This document shows, piece after piece, positions 24,010 to 32,290 of a DNA stretch of 64,000 bases. Both the position numbers and the translations under genes were made by a program. This stretch comes from Amycolatopsis sacchari (GTDB lineage: Bacteria > Actinomycetota > Actinomycetes > Mycobacteriales > Pseudonocardiaceae). Below the pieces are notes generated by a model. It worked only from the letters and a program-made list of their open reading frames with translations. It was not told the origin of the DNA and made no database searches. Position 1 is the stretch's first letter; every line of letters begins with the position of its first letter. The stretch is from positions 1 through 64,000 of the forward strand of contig NZ_FORP01000007.1 in assembly GCF_900114035.1 (NCBI RefSeq), in the 5' to 3' direction.

Positions 24010-24960
24010 GTGACACTGACGCAATTGCGCGCGCTGGTCGCGACGGCGGAGCTCGGCTCGTTCACCGCCGCGGGCACCGCACTCGGCTACACGCAGGCGG
24101 CGATCTCGGAACTGGTGCGCCGCCTGGAGGAGGAGTGCGGGCTGCAGTTGTTCCACCGCGGCGGGCGGCGACTGACGCTGACGCCCGCGGGTGCGCAGCT
24201 GCTGCCCCACGCGCGCCAGACGGTGAGCGCGGCGCAGAACGCCGAGGACACGATGAAGGCGGTGCGGGGGCTGACCGGCGGGGTCGCCTCGTTCGGCCTG
24301 TTCCGCAACGCGGACTTCTACCTGCTGGCCGAGCTCGGCGAGCGGTTCGCCGCGGCGCACCCGGACGTGCGGGTGCGGCTGGTCGGGGTGAACGCCGCGC
24401 TCGTCGCGGAAGCGGTGGCGGCCGGGGATCTGGAGGCGGGCATCGTGGTGCTGCCGGTGACGCCCTCAGGACTGGAGATCACGCCGCTGGCGCGGGACGA
24501 GGTGCTGTACGTGTCGGCGGACCCGGAGCACGTCGCGGCCCCGGTGGACATCACGACGCTTGCGGCGCGGCGCCTGGTGCTCTACGACGCCCACGTGGGC
24601 TGGGCGGACCCCGACCGGCTGCAGCTGGCGGAGCGCGCGCAGGTCGCCGGGGTGCGGCTGGAGCCGTTCATAGAGGTCGAACAGGCCCAGGCGGCGCTGC
24701 ACCTGGTGGCCCGCGGGGTCGGCGACACGTTCCTGTCCCGCGCCGTCGCCGAACGGCTCACGCGGACCGAGGGCCTGCGGCTGCACACGACGACGTTCGA
24801 CCCGCCGCTGCACAACACGTTCGCCCTGATCCGCCGACGGCACACCCAGCTCTCCCCCGCGACGGCGGAACTCGCGCGGCTCGCGGTGGACCTCCTGCTG
24901 CACCACTCGATGCTCGAACACCGGCGGCCCCTGCCACCGCAGGAGCCGCCGGAGCCGTGA
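24010..24960 (+). CDS. LysR-family regulator
   Basis: A 316-residue LysR-type regulator. The winged helix-turn-helix is at residues 1-62 (LTQLRALVATAELGSFTAAG, then TQAAISELVRRLEEECGLQLF), followed by the two-lobed substrate-binding domain (about 90-295). It is transcribed away from the HisD-like/nitrilase operon, the classical arrangement for a LysR activator of the divergent genes. The GTG start at 24010 lacks a clear ribosome binding site and may be leaderless. It converges on the MHS transporter gene with 11 bases between stops. Confidence 0.9.
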   Translation: MTLTQLRALVATAELGSFTAAGTALGYTQAAISELVRRLEEECGLQLFHRGGRRLTLTPAGAQLLPHARQTVSAAQNAEDTMKAVRGLTGGVASFGLFRNADFYLLAELGERFAAAHPDVRVRLVGVNAALVAEAVAAGDLEAGIVVLPVTPSGLEITPLARDEVLYVSADPEHVAAPVDITTLAARRLVLYDAHVGWADPDRLQLAERAQVAGVRLEPFIEVEQAQAALHLVARGVGDTFLSRAVAERLTRTEGLRLHTTTFDPPLHNTFALIRRRHTQLSPATAELARLAVDLLLHHSMLEHRRPLPPQEPPEP

Positions 24961-24971
24961 GGGAAGCGCTT

Positions 24972-26309
24972 TCAGCGGGCGAACTTGTCGGCCGCGAGCT
25001 CGCTGCGGTAGGTCTCCTTCATGAACACCGTGATCACCACCAGCGCCAGCACGGCCGCCGCGGCGAGGTACACCCACACCGCGTAGATCGTGCCGAACGC
25101 CGACACCAGCAGGGTCGCCACGAACGGCGTGATGCCCATGAAGATCGAGAACGAGCTGTTGTAGGCGATCGAGCTCGCGCTGAACCGCGTGCGCGTCGCG
25201 AACAGCTCCGCCGCACAGACCGTGACGATGCCGGTCAGGAAGAACTCCGGGACGAGGTAGATCAGCTGGCTGCCCACCGCGGCGGCGAACGTGCCCCGCT
25301 CCCCCACCCAGAACGCGAGCGGCACCAGCACGATGCACGCCACCGCGCCGGTGATCAGCATCGGCTTGCGGCCGATGCGGTCGGAGATGATGCCGGCGAC
25401 CGGCACGAGCGGGATCAGCACGGCGACGGAGATCATGTTCGACAGCCAGGCCGAGGACTGGGACAGGCCCAGCGTGTCCGACAGGTACTCGGGGTAGAAG
25501 GTGACCCAGGTGTAGGACAGGATCGCCAGCATGATCGACGCGCCGCAGAACACGAGGATCGGCCGCCACTGCGATCGCAGCGCCTCGCGGAACGGCGCCG
25601 CGACGACGTTCGTCCCGTGCTCGGTGGCCGCCTCGAACTCCGGCGTCTCGCCGATCCGGCTGCGCAGCCACATCCCGACCAGGCACAGCGGCAGCACCGC
25701 GAGGAACGGGATCCGCCAGCCCCAGCTGTGCAGCGCCGCGTCGGTGCACACCGCGCTCATCAGCGCGGCCACGCCGGCTCCCGCCAGGATGCCGAAGAAG
25801 CAGCTGTTGGACGCGAACGAGGTGTAGTACGCGCGCCGGCGCGGCTCGGCCCACTCGACGACGAACGCGACGGCGCCGACGTACTCGCCGCCCGCGACCA
25901 TGCCCTGCACGACCCGCAGCACCAGCAGGATCAGCGGGGCGGCCAGCCCGATCTGGCCGTAGGTCGGCAGGACGCCGATCAGGGCCGTGGAGATGCCCAT
26001 GAACACGACCGTCCACAACAGGACGCGCTTGCGGCCGAACCGGTCGCCCCACCGGCCGAGCAGGCTGCCGCCGAGCGGCCGGACGAGACACGCGATCGCG
26101 ATCACGGCGTACGCGCTCAGGACGCTGGCCGTGTGGTCGCTCGCCGGGAAGAACGACGAGGCGAGGACGGGTGCCATGTAGCCGTACAACCCGTAGTCGA
26201 ACTGCTCGACGAAGTTGCCGATGCTGCCGGCGACGATCGCGCGGCGGATCACCTTTCGACGTCCGGCCGCATCGGGGGACGCGGCCGTGGTCGGCGCGAG
26301 GGTGGACAT
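24972..26309 (-). CDS. MHS-family MFS transporter
   Basis: A 445-residue, 12-helix major facilitator. The MHS (metabolite:proton symporter) signatures are the start of helix 1 (GSIGNFVEQFDYGLYGYMAPVL), the loop GRWGDRFGRKRVLL between helices 2 and 3, VVQGMVAGGEYVGA and SWGWRIPFL. Relatives import organic acids, betaines or shikimate-like compounds. The ATG at 26309 has GGAGG upstream; an upstream in-frame extension is rejected because it would run through the operator. An exact copy of the LacI-type site used by the bicupin operon lies 33 bases upstream, so it probably imports that operon's substrate. Confidence 0.88.
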   Translation of the reverse strand: MSTLAPTTAASPDAAGRRKVIRRAIVAGSIGNFVEQFDYGLYGYMAPVLASSFFPASDHTASVLSAYAVIAIACLVRPLGGSLLGRWGDRFGRKRVLLWTVVFMGISTALIGVLPTYGQIGLAAPLILLVLRVVQGMVAGGEYVGAVAFVVEWAEPRRRAYYTSFASNSCFFGILAGAGVAALMSAVCTDAALHSWGWRIPFLAVLPLCLVGMWLRSRIGETPEFEAATEHGTNVVAAPFREALRSQWRPILVFCGASIMLAILSYTWVTFYPEYLSDTLGLSQSSAWLSNMISVAVLIPLVPVAGIISDRIGRKPMLITGAVACIVLVPLAFWVGERGTFAAAVGSQLIYLVPEFFLTGIVTVCAAELFATRTRFSASSIAYNSSFSIFMGITPFVATLLVSAFGTIYAVWVYLAAAAVLALVVITVFMKETYRSELAADKFAR

Positions 26310-26341
26310 GACACCTCCGATTGTGCCACAACGGCAGAGCC

Positions 26342-26356
26342 GTTCTGCATACGTAT
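26342..26356. promoter_or_regulatory. putative LacI operator, copy 3 (MHS transporter)
   Basis: GTTCTGCATACGTAT, identical over 15 bases to the minus strand of 20676-20690 upstream of the bicupin operon. It lies 33 bases upstream of the transporter start. Confidence 0.7.
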
Positions 26357-26422
26357 AGAGCAGCAACATAGGTGGGTGTCAGCGGCTGGTCAAGGGGCGC
26401 AAGAGTGGCTTGCGGTGACCAA

Positions 26423-26433
26423 TGCATACGAAT
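26423..26433. promoter_or_regulatory. putative LacI operator, copy 4
   Basis: TGCATACGAAT, 114 bases upstream of the MHS transporter start and 77 bases from copy 3. It is a weaker, more distant match. Confidence 0.5.
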
Positions 26434-26751
26434 ACAGTGCTCGCTTCACGCCATGGGGGTCGCCGGACCCCGGTCGCCATCGTGCATCGTGGCCTCGTCG
26501 CAGGCCGGGGCGGGGTGAGGCCGACGCGAAGCCGGCGGGCTCCGCACTTGCGGACCGCGGGCCGTGCGAGCGAGACCGCGGGCGGCGCCCAGCTACCCCG
26601 GGACCGCGATCCTCCCGTCGCGCTGGCGGAACGCCTTGCAGCCCTCGAACACGATCTGCCGATTCTCCAGTGCGGGCGCGGGCCGGGCACAGCACATTCA
26701 GCCCAGTGGGAAACACGCACGCAGCATGCTCCGGAAGCCGGGCCCGGCACG

Positions 26752-26805
26752 TTGACTCCTACCCCCGGGGGGTATAAGTTACCCATACCGATACGGGGTA
26801 CCCCC
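26752..26805 (+). promoter_or_regulatory. copper promoter with CsoR-type operators
   Basis: A TTGACT -35 element (26752-26757) and TATAAG -10 (26773-26778) flank the palindrome TACCCCCGGGGGGTA (26760-26774). A second G/C box, GGGGTACCCC, lies at 26795-26804. These match the established CsoR operator shape (TACCCCnnnGGGGTA-like), so copper-loaded CsoR release should switch on copZ-copA. No csoR gene is in the window. Confidence 0.8.
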
Positions 26806-26823
26806 ACCAGGAAGGACGCGGAG

Positions 26824-27030
26824 ATGACCCAGCAGACCTACACCGTGACCGGCATGACCTGCGAGCACTGCGTGCGCTCGGCGACCGAGGAGGTCGGCGG
26901 GCTGCCCGGCGTCACCGACGTCGCCGTGGAGCTGCCCACCGGGAAGGTCACCGTCACCAGCGAAGCGGAGCTCCCCACCGACCTGGTGCGCTCCGCCGTC
27001 GAAGAAGCCGGTTACCAGCTGACCGCGTAG
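26824..27030 (+). CDS. copZ: copper chaperone CopZ (HMA domain)
   Basis: A 68-residue heavy-metal-associated domain with the copper-binding loop GMTCEHC (C13, C16) and the beta-alpha-beta pattern of CopZ/Atx1. It should carry Cu(I) in the cytoplasm and pass it to the P-type ATPase encoded downstream. The ATG at 26824 follows GGAAGGACGCGGAG. It is the first gene of the copZ / exported protein / copA set driven by the CsoR-type promoter. Confidence 0.93.
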   Translation: MTQQTYTVTGMTCEHCVRSATEEVGGLPGVTDVAVELPTGKVTVTSEAELPTDLVRSAVEEAGYQLTA

Positions 27031-27055
27031 CGGCCGCGCGAGAACAGGGAATGCC

Positions 27056-27979
27056 ATGAACACAGCAGGGAAGCTCTCCGCCTACGGTGCGGCGCTCGTC
27101 CTGGTCGCCGCCGGCGCCTGGGCGATCGGCACCGCTGTCGGTCCCGTCGCCGGCGAGACCGGCGTGCACGGCATGGAGGAAGCCGCGCACGGGGACGACC
27201 ACAGCGGCACCGTCGCGGAGATCCAGCCCGCGGGACTGGCGTCGTCCAGGGGCGGTTACACCCTCACGCCCACCAGCACGACGCTCGCCACGGGCACCAC
27301 CGAGTTCGCCTTCCGGATCACCGGACCCGACGGCACGCCCGTCACCGCGTTCGACGTCGAGCACGACAAGCGCATGCACCTCATCGTCGTGCGCCGCGAC
27401 ACGGCGGGCTTCCGGCACGTCCACCCCGCCATGGCGGCGGACGGCACCTGGACGGTTCCGCTGGACGTCGCCGAAGCGGGCAGCTACCGCGCCTTCGCCG
27501 ACTTCAAGCCCACCGGGGGCGAGGCCACGACGCTGGGGGTCGACCTGGCCGCGGCAGGCGACTTCCAGCCGCGGACCTACACGCCCTCCCGCGAGTCGGT
27601 CGTGGACGGCTACCGCGTGCGCCTCGACGGCGACCTCACGCCGGGCCGGTCGTCGAAGGTGACCGTCACCGTCACCAAGGACGGGCACGACGTCACCGAT
27701 CTGCAGCCGTACCTGGGCGCCTTCGGCCATCTCGTCGCGTTGCGCGAAGGCGACCTGGCCTACCTCCACGTCCACCCGGACGGCACGCCGGGAGACGGCA
27801 CAACCCGTCCCGGACCGGACGTGACCTTCTACGCGGAGGTCCCGTCGGCCGGCACTTACCGGCTGTTCCTGGACTTCCAGCACGAGGGCAAGGTGCACAC
27901 GGCCGAGTTCACGGTGCCGACCGGGCCACAACCGGCCACCGCGCCACAGCCGCCCGCCGCCGAACACGGCCACGGCTGA
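27056..27979 (+). CDS. exported His-rich copper-cluster protein
   Basis: A 307-residue protein with one N-terminal hydrophobic segment (residues about 8-30, AYGAALVLVAAGAWAIGTAVG), so exported and probably membrane-anchored. After it come His/Asp/Glu-rich stretches (HGMEEAAHGDDHSG) and two similar beta domains, each ending in an HVHP motif (FRHVHPAM and YLHVHPDG), and a His-rich tail (AEHGHG). Proteins of this layout sit between copZ and copA in many actinomycetes; the HVHP pairs could bind copper outside the cell (inference). The biochemical role is unproven. Confidence 0.75.
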   Translation: MNTAGKLSAYGAALVLVAAGAWAIGTAVGPVAGETGVHGMEEAAHGDDHSGTVAEIQPAGLASSRGGYTLTPTSTTLATGTTEFAFRITGPDGTPVTAFDVEHDKRMHLIVVRRDTAGFRHVHPAMAADGTWTVPLDVAEAGSYRAFADFKPTGGEATTLGVDLAAAGDFQPRTYTPSRESVVDGYRVRLDGDLTPGRSSKVTVTVTKDGHDVTDLQPYLGAFGHLVALREGDLAYLHVHPDGTPGDGTTRPGPDVTFYAEVPSAGTYRLFLDFQHEGKVHTAEFTVPTGPQPATAPQPPAAEHGHG

Positions 27980-27996
27980 CCGAGGAGGGATGACCG

Positions 27997-30261
27997 ATGA
28001 CTTCCACGCTGCCCGGCTCGCCGGCCACCGGCGAGCGGCGTGACCTCGAACTCGCGATCGGCGGCATGACCTGCGCCTCCTGCGCAATGCGGATCGAGCG
28101 CAAGCTCAACAGGCTCGACGGCGTCACCGCGAGCGTCAACTACGCCACCGAGAAGGCGAAGGTCAGCTTCCCCGCCGGCCTCGACCCGGCCACGCTGGTC
28201 GAGCAGGTCGAGGCGGCGGGCTACACGGCCACCTTGCCGCGGGCGGAGGCACCGGAGTCCGAAAAGGACACTGATGACCCGGCTCGGTCCTTGCGGCAGC
28301 GGCTGACCGGCTCGGTGGTGCTGTCGGTGCCGGTGGTCGTGCTGGCGATGGTCCCGGCGCTGCAGTTCACGTACTGGCAGTGGATCTCGCTCACGCTGGC
28401 CGCGCCGGTGGTCGGGTGGGCGGCCTGGCCGTTCCACAAGGCGGCGTTGACGAACCTGCGGCACGGTGCGGCCACAATGGACACCCTCGTGTCGCTGGGC
28501 ACGCTGGCCGCGTTCGCCTGGTCGCTGTACGCGCTGTTGTTCGGCACCGCCGGCGTGCCCGGCATGACGCACCCGTTCGAACTGACCATCGAGCGGATCA
28601 GCGGCGACGGCGCGATCTACCTCGAGGTCGCCGCAGGGGTGACGACGTTCATCCTCGCCGGCCGCTACTTCGAGGCCCGGTCCAAGCGGCGGGCCGGGGC
28701 CGCGCTGCGCGCGCTGCTGGAACTGGGCGCGAAGGACGTGGCGGTGCTGCGCGACGGCCGTGAGGAGCGGGTCCCGGTCGAGCAGCTGGCCGTGGGTGCG
28801 GAGTTCGTGGTCCGGCCCGGCGAGAAGATCGCGACCGACGGCGTGGTCGTCGACGGCAGCTCGGCGGTCGACGCGAGCCTGCTCACCGGCGAGTCCGTGC
28901 CGGTCGAGGTCGGTCCGGGTGACGCGGTTACCGGGGCGACCGTGAACTCGGGCGGGCGGCTCGTGGTGCGGGCGACGCGCGTCGGCGCGGACACCCAGCT
29001 CGCGCAGATGGCGAAGCTGGTCGAGGAGGCGCAGACGGGCAAGGCCGCCGTGCAGCGGCTCGCGGACCGGATCGCCGGGGTGTTCGTGCCGGTCGTCATC
29101 GCGCTGGCGATCGGGACGCTCGCGTTCTGGCTCGGCGCGGGCGGCACGGTCTCGGCCGCGTTCACCGCGGCGGTGGCGGTGCTGATCATCGCCTGCCCCT
29201 GCGCGCTGGGGCTGGCCACGCCGACCGCGCTGCTGGTCGGCACGGGCCGGGGCGCCCAGCTCGGCATCCTGATCAAGGGCCCGGAGGTGCTGGAGTCCAC
29301 CCGCCGCGTCGACACGGTCGTGCTCGACAAGACCGGCACCGTCACCACCGGCCGGATGGCGCTGACCGCGGTGCATCCGGCGGACGGCGCTGACGCCGAG
29401 GAGGTGCTGCGCCTGGCGGGTGCGCTGGAGCACGCCTCCGAGCACCCGGTCGCCAAGGCCATCGCCGCGGGCGCCCGGGAGCGTGTCGGCGAGCTGCCGC
29501 CCGTCGAAGGCTTCACCAACGTCGAAGGGCTTGGGGTGCAAGGGATCGTGGACGGAAAGGCCGTGCTGGCCGGACGCGCCGCGCTGCTGGCGGACTGGGG
29601 GCAGCACCTGTCCCCCGAACTCGCCGAGGCCAAGGCCGCGGCCGAGCGGCAGGGCAGGACGGCGATCGTCGTCGGCTGGGACGGCGAGGCGCGGGCGGTG
29701 CTGGTCGTCGCCGACACCGTCAAGCCGACCTCGGCCGAGGCCGTCCGGCAGCTGCGCGGGCTCGGGCTCACCCCGGTCCTGCTCACCGGGGACAACGAGG
29801 ACGCGGCGAAGGCGGTCGCCGCCGAAGTCGGCATCGAGCGGGTCATCGCCGAGGTCCTGCCCCGCGACAAGGTCGACGTGGTCCGGCGCCTGCAGGACGA
29901 GGGCAAGGTGGTGGCGATGGTCGGCGACGGGGTCAACGACGCCGCCGCGCTCGCCCAGGCCGACCTCGGGCTCGCGATGGGCACCGGTGCCGATGTCGCC
30001 ATCGAGGCGAGCGACCTGACCCTGGTGCGCGGCGACCTCCGCGTGGCGGCCGACGCGATCCGGCTGTCCCGGCGCACGCTGCGCACGATCAAGGGGAACC
30101 TGTTCTGGGCGTTCGCCTACAACGTCGCCGCACTGCCGCTGGCCGCGGCGGGCCTGCTCAACCCGATGATCGCGGGCGCCGCGATGGCGTTCAGCTCCGT
30201 GTTCGTGGTGAGCAACAGCCTGCGGCTGCGGGGGTTCCGCGCCGCCACGCCGTCGTCCTGA
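27997..30261 (+). CDS. copA: copper-translocating P1B-type ATPase CopA
   Basis: A 754-residue Cu(I)-exporting ATPase. It has one N-terminal HMA domain with C26-A-S-C29, the transmembrane CPC motif at residues 400-402, the phosphorylation site DKTGT with D444, the TGES loop of the actuator domain, SEHP with the nucleotide-site histidine, and GDGVNDA near the end. The single HMA domain and eight predicted helices are standard for actinomycete CopA. It ejects copper delivered by CopZ. It follows the exported protein by 17 bases with a GAGGAGG site and is in the same operon. Confidence 0.95.
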   Translation: MTSTLPGSPATGERRDLELAIGGMTCASCAMRIERKLNRLDGVTASVNYATEKAKVSFPAGLDPATLVEQVEAAGYTATLPRAEAPESEKDTDDPARSLRQRLTGSVVLSVPVVVLAMVPALQFTYWQWISLTLAAPVVGWAAWPFHKAALTNLRHGAATMDTLVSLGTLAAFAWSLYALLFGTAGVPGMTHPFELTIERISGDGAIYLEVAAGVTTFILAGRYFEARSKRRAGAALRALLELGAKDVAVLRDGREERVPVEQLAVGAEFVVRPGEKIATDGVVVDGSSAVDASLLTGESVPVEVGPGDAVTGATVNSGGRLVVRATRVGADTQLAQMAKLVEEAQTGKAAVQRLADRIAGVFVPVVIALAIGTLAFWLGAGGTVSAAFTAAVAVLIIACPCALGLATPTALLVGTGRGAQLGILIKGPEVLESTRRVDTVVLDKTGTVTTGRMALTAVHPADGADAEEVLRLAGALEHASEHPVAKAIAAGARERVGELPPVEGFTNVEGLGVQGIVDGKAVLAGRAALLADWGQHLSPELAEAKAAAERQGRTAIVVGWDGEARAVLVVADTVKPTSAEAVRQLRGLGLTPVLLTGDNEDAAKAVAAEVGIERVIAEVLPRDKVDVVRRLQDEGKVVAMVGDGVNDAAALAQADLGLAMGTGADVAIEASDLTLVRGDLRVAADAIRLSRRTLRTIKGNLFWAFAYNVAALPLAAAGLLNPMIAGAAMAFSSVFVVSNSLRLRGFRAATPSS

Positions 30262-30262
30262 C

Positions 30263-30283
30263 CGGGGGTGGTGCTCACCCCCG
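30263..30283. terminator. hairpin between copA and tetR
   Basis: CGGGGGTG (30263-30270) and CACCCCCG (30276-30283) are perfect arms around a five-base loop, right after the copA stop and overlapping the 3' end of the convergent tetR. It would serve both directions. Confidence 0.6.
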
Positions 30284-30850
30284 CACGAGCGATGTCACCA
30301 GGGTCTCGGCGATGGCGCGCAACTCGGCGGGGCCGTGGCCGGCCCTTTCCATCACCGCGATACCCCGGGTGGTCGTGACGATCAGGCACGCGGCCGCCCG
30401 GGGATCGACGTTCAGCACGCCGTCGCCGAACGCGGCCAGCCCGTCGTGGACGACGTTCTCCAGGTCGTCGAGCATGGCGCGCACCGCGGTCGCGAGGCGG
30501 GGGGACGCGGTGGCCGCCTCGATGGCCGTCCGGGTGGACAGGCAGCCACGGGGCGGCGACCCGCTCGTGATCGCGCCGACGCAGTAGCCGAAGAAGGACA
30601 ACAGCGCCGACCGCGCGTCCGGGCGGTCGAGCGCCGCCGCGGCTCCGGCCAGGAACCGCTCGGTGTGGTCGCGGAAGGCGCGGAGGAAGATCTCCTCCTT
30701 GCCCCCGTAGGCGTGGTAGAGCGAGCCCCGCTGGACACCCGTGCCCGCCGCCAGGTCGAGCATCGACGTGTCGCGGAACCCCCGCTCCTCGAACACGTTC
30801 AGCGCGCGCGAGAGGGCGACCCGCTCGTCGAACTGCCGTACTCCCGCCAT
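30275..30850 (-). CDS. TetR-family regulator
   Basis: A 191-residue TetR-type protein: helix-turn-helix in residues 12-55 (ALNVFEERGFRDTSMLDLAAGTGVQRGSLYHAYGGKEEIF) and the helical C-terminal domain with CLSTRTAIEAA, typical of the AcuR/YcdC-like branch that senses small electrophiles. Its ATG overlaps the stop of the SnoaL-like gene (ATGA at 30850), so both are co-transcribed from the promoter at about 31270-31310. A 10-base-arm inverted repeat there is the likely autoregulatory site. Confidence 0.88.
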   Translation of the reverse strand: MAGVRQFDERVALSRALNVFEERGFRDTSMLDLAAGTGVQRGSLYHAYGGKEEIFLRAFRDHTERFLAGAAAALDRPDARSALLSFFGYCVGAITSGSPPRGCLSTRTAIEAATASPRLATAVRAMLDDLENVVHDGLAAFGDGVLNVDPRAAACLIVTTTRGIAVMERAGHGPAELRAIAETLVTSLVRG

Positions 30851-31260
30851 CAGGCCGGTGCCGTGGTGAGGCGCTGGAAGAGCTCCCACGACGCGCGCTC
30901 GACGTGGTTGTGCACCAGCTTCCCGTCCTCGCGCACCTCCCACACGGCCGTGCCGGTGAACGAGATCGGGCGCCCGTCCGGCTCGGTGCCGAGCACGCCG
31001 TTGTTCCGCCCGTGCACGCGCCACCGCGACGCGACCCTGCTGCCGTCGTGGTTCTGGAACGTCTCCAGCACTTCCAGCTCGAAGTCGTGGACCTGGGCCA
31101 GGAACGCCGCGATCCACTTCTTGAAGTTCTCGCGGCCCTCGATGCGCTGACCGGCGTTGGTGATCACGAAGTCCTCGACGACGTACTCGTCGACGGCGGC
31201 GGGATTGCGCGCGTTCCACACGTCACGCCAGAACGATTCGACCACTTCCACCGCGTTCAC
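30850..31260 (-). CDS. SnoaL-like (NTF2-fold) protein
   Basis: A 136-residue single-domain NTF2-fold protein: long N-terminal helices (NAVEVVESFWRDVWNARNPAAVDEYVVEDF), then curved sheet segments ending in WEVREDGKLVHNHVERASWELFQRL. Family members are polyketide cyclases, isomerases or ester hydrolases with an Asp/His pair; the role is not assignable here. GTG at 31260 was chosen because GGAGG is eight bases upstream; the in-frame GTGs at 31266 and 31269 would be too close to it. It is translationally coupled to the downstream tetR. Confidence 0.8.
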   Translation of the reverse strand: MNAVEVVESFWRDVWNARNPAAVDEYVVEDFVITNAGQRIEGRENFKKWIAAFLAQVHDFELEVLETFQNHDGSRVASRWRVHGRNNGVLGTEPDGRPISFTGTAVWEVREDGKLVHNHVERASWELFQRLTTAPA

Positions 31261-31277
31261 ACGCACCACCTCCGCGA

Positions 31278-31307
31278 GCTATGTTTGACACCGCTGACAA
31301 ACATAGC
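31278..31307. promoter_or_regulatory. TetR-type operator
   Basis: GCTATGTTTG (31278-31287) and CAAACATAGC (31298-31307) are perfect inverted arms with a 10-base spacer, upstream of the SnoaL-tetR pair and on the side facing the divergent XRE gene. Confidence 0.65.
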
Positions 31308-31320
31308 AGAGGACCACAGC

Positions 31321-31359
31321 CCGCTGCCTGTCCATCGCGTGGACAGGCACCGGCAGCGG
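31321..31359. promoter_or_regulatory. nested inverted repeat before the XRE gene
   Basis: The inner arms GCCTGTCCA (31326-31334) and TGGACAGGC (31340-31348) surround TCGCG; the outer arms CCGCTGCC (31321-31328) and GGCAGCGG (31352-31359) extend it. It could be the XRE operator or a leader hairpin. Confidence 0.5.
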
Positions 31360-31414
31360 GTCGCGATCCACACTGGGCCCGGGAAGTCCGCCGGGAGACG
31401 AGAGTCTGGAGGAA

Positions 31415-32290
31415 ATGGTGGTCGGCAAGCCGTCGCCGGGAGAACTCGGTGAGTTCCTCCGTTCCCGCCGGGCCTCGGTCAGCCCGCGGGAGCTGGGCAT
31501 CACCCCGTCCTACGGGGAACAGCGCCGGGTGCCGGGGCTCAGGCGCGAGGAGGTCGCCGAGCTCGCCGGGCTCAGCACGACGTACTACACGCGGCTGGAA
31601 CGGGGCGAGAACCACCAGGTCTCGGACGCGGTCCTGGACGCGATCGCACGTGTACTGCGGCTTTCCGCCGACGAAAGGGCCCACCTCTACCGGCTGGCGC
31701 GGGCCCTGCCGCCGGTCCGGGGGTCCGGGCACGAAGACCGCGTGCGAGGTCCCGTCCGCGATCTCGTCGCCGGGAGCCTGGGCGCCGCCGTACTCGTCGG
31801 CAGGCGCACGGACATCCTCGCGGGCAACCCGCTCGGATACGCGTTGTGGTGCCTGACGGAGGCGGAAGTCGCGGCCGTCGGGACGCCGGAACCGCCGAAC
31901 CAGGCCCGGCGGGTCTTCCTCGACCCGGCCGCCCGCGAACTCTTCGCCGACTGGGCGCGCCAGGCCGAGGACCTCGTGTCCTACCTGCGGATGGCGACGG
32001 CCGAACGACCGGACGACCTCGCGCTCCACCGGCTCGTGTCCGAACTGGCCACCGGCAGCGAGGACTTCTCGCGCCTGTGGCGGCACCACCCGGTGCGCGA
32101 CTGCCTGCACACCGTGCGCCGCTACCGGCACCCGCTCGTCGGGGACCTCGTGGTCAACGAAGAGATCCTCCGCCTGCCCGACGACCCCGGGCAGCGCCTG
32201 ATCATCAGCGCCGCCGAGGCCGGCACGCCGTCGGCCGAGCGGCTCACCCTGCTCGCCACCCACGCCGCGAGCCGAAAGGAACAACCATGA
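31415..32290 (+). CDS. XRE-family regulator with MmyB-like domain
   Basis: A 291-residue regulator. The helix-turn-helix is at about residues 43-85 (LRREEVAELAGLSTTYYTRLERGENHQVSDAVLDAIARVL), and a PAS-like MmyB ligand domain follows (about 105-270). Actinomycete members commonly sit next to SDR or NmrA-type genes and repress them. Here the stop overlaps the ATG of the NmrA-like gene (ATGA at 32287), so the regulator is the first gene of a three-gene operon with the NmrA-like and MBL genes. Confidence 0.88.
   Translation: MVVGKPSPGELGEFLRSRRASVSPRELGITPSYGEQRRVPGLRREEVAELAGLSTTYYTRLERGENHQVSDAVLDAIARVLRLSADERAHLYRLARALPPVRGSGHEDRVRGPVRDLVAGSLGAAVLVGRRTDILAGNPLGYALWCLTEAEVAAVGTPEPPNQARRVFLDPAARELFADWARQAEDLVSYLRMATAERPDDLALHRLVSELATGSEDFSRLWRHHPVRDCLHTVRRYRHPLVGDLVVNEEILRLPDDPGQRLIISAAEAGTPSAERLTLLATHAASRKEQP

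Larger units (their letters stand above)
26310..26823. other. 514-base intergenic region with two promoters
   Basis: The left end holds the MHS transporter promoter with two TGCATACGNAT sites, and a small dyad AACGGC-AGA-GCCGTT at 26330-26344. The right end holds the CsoR-type promoter of copZ. Between about 26440 and 26740 no supported gene was seen. A short minus-strand reading near 26600-26675 (LENRQIVFEGCKAF) looks protein-like and might be a gene remnant, but I cannot name it. Confidence 0.55.

Noticed and set aside
26600-26675. short protein-like reading LENRQIVFEGCKAF on the minus strand
   Set aside because: Only about 25 residues, with no family identified; not enough to call a pseudogene.
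23976-26777. 933-codon plus-strand frame
   Set aside because: It crosses the LysR gene and reads antisense through the MHS transporter with low-complexity composition.
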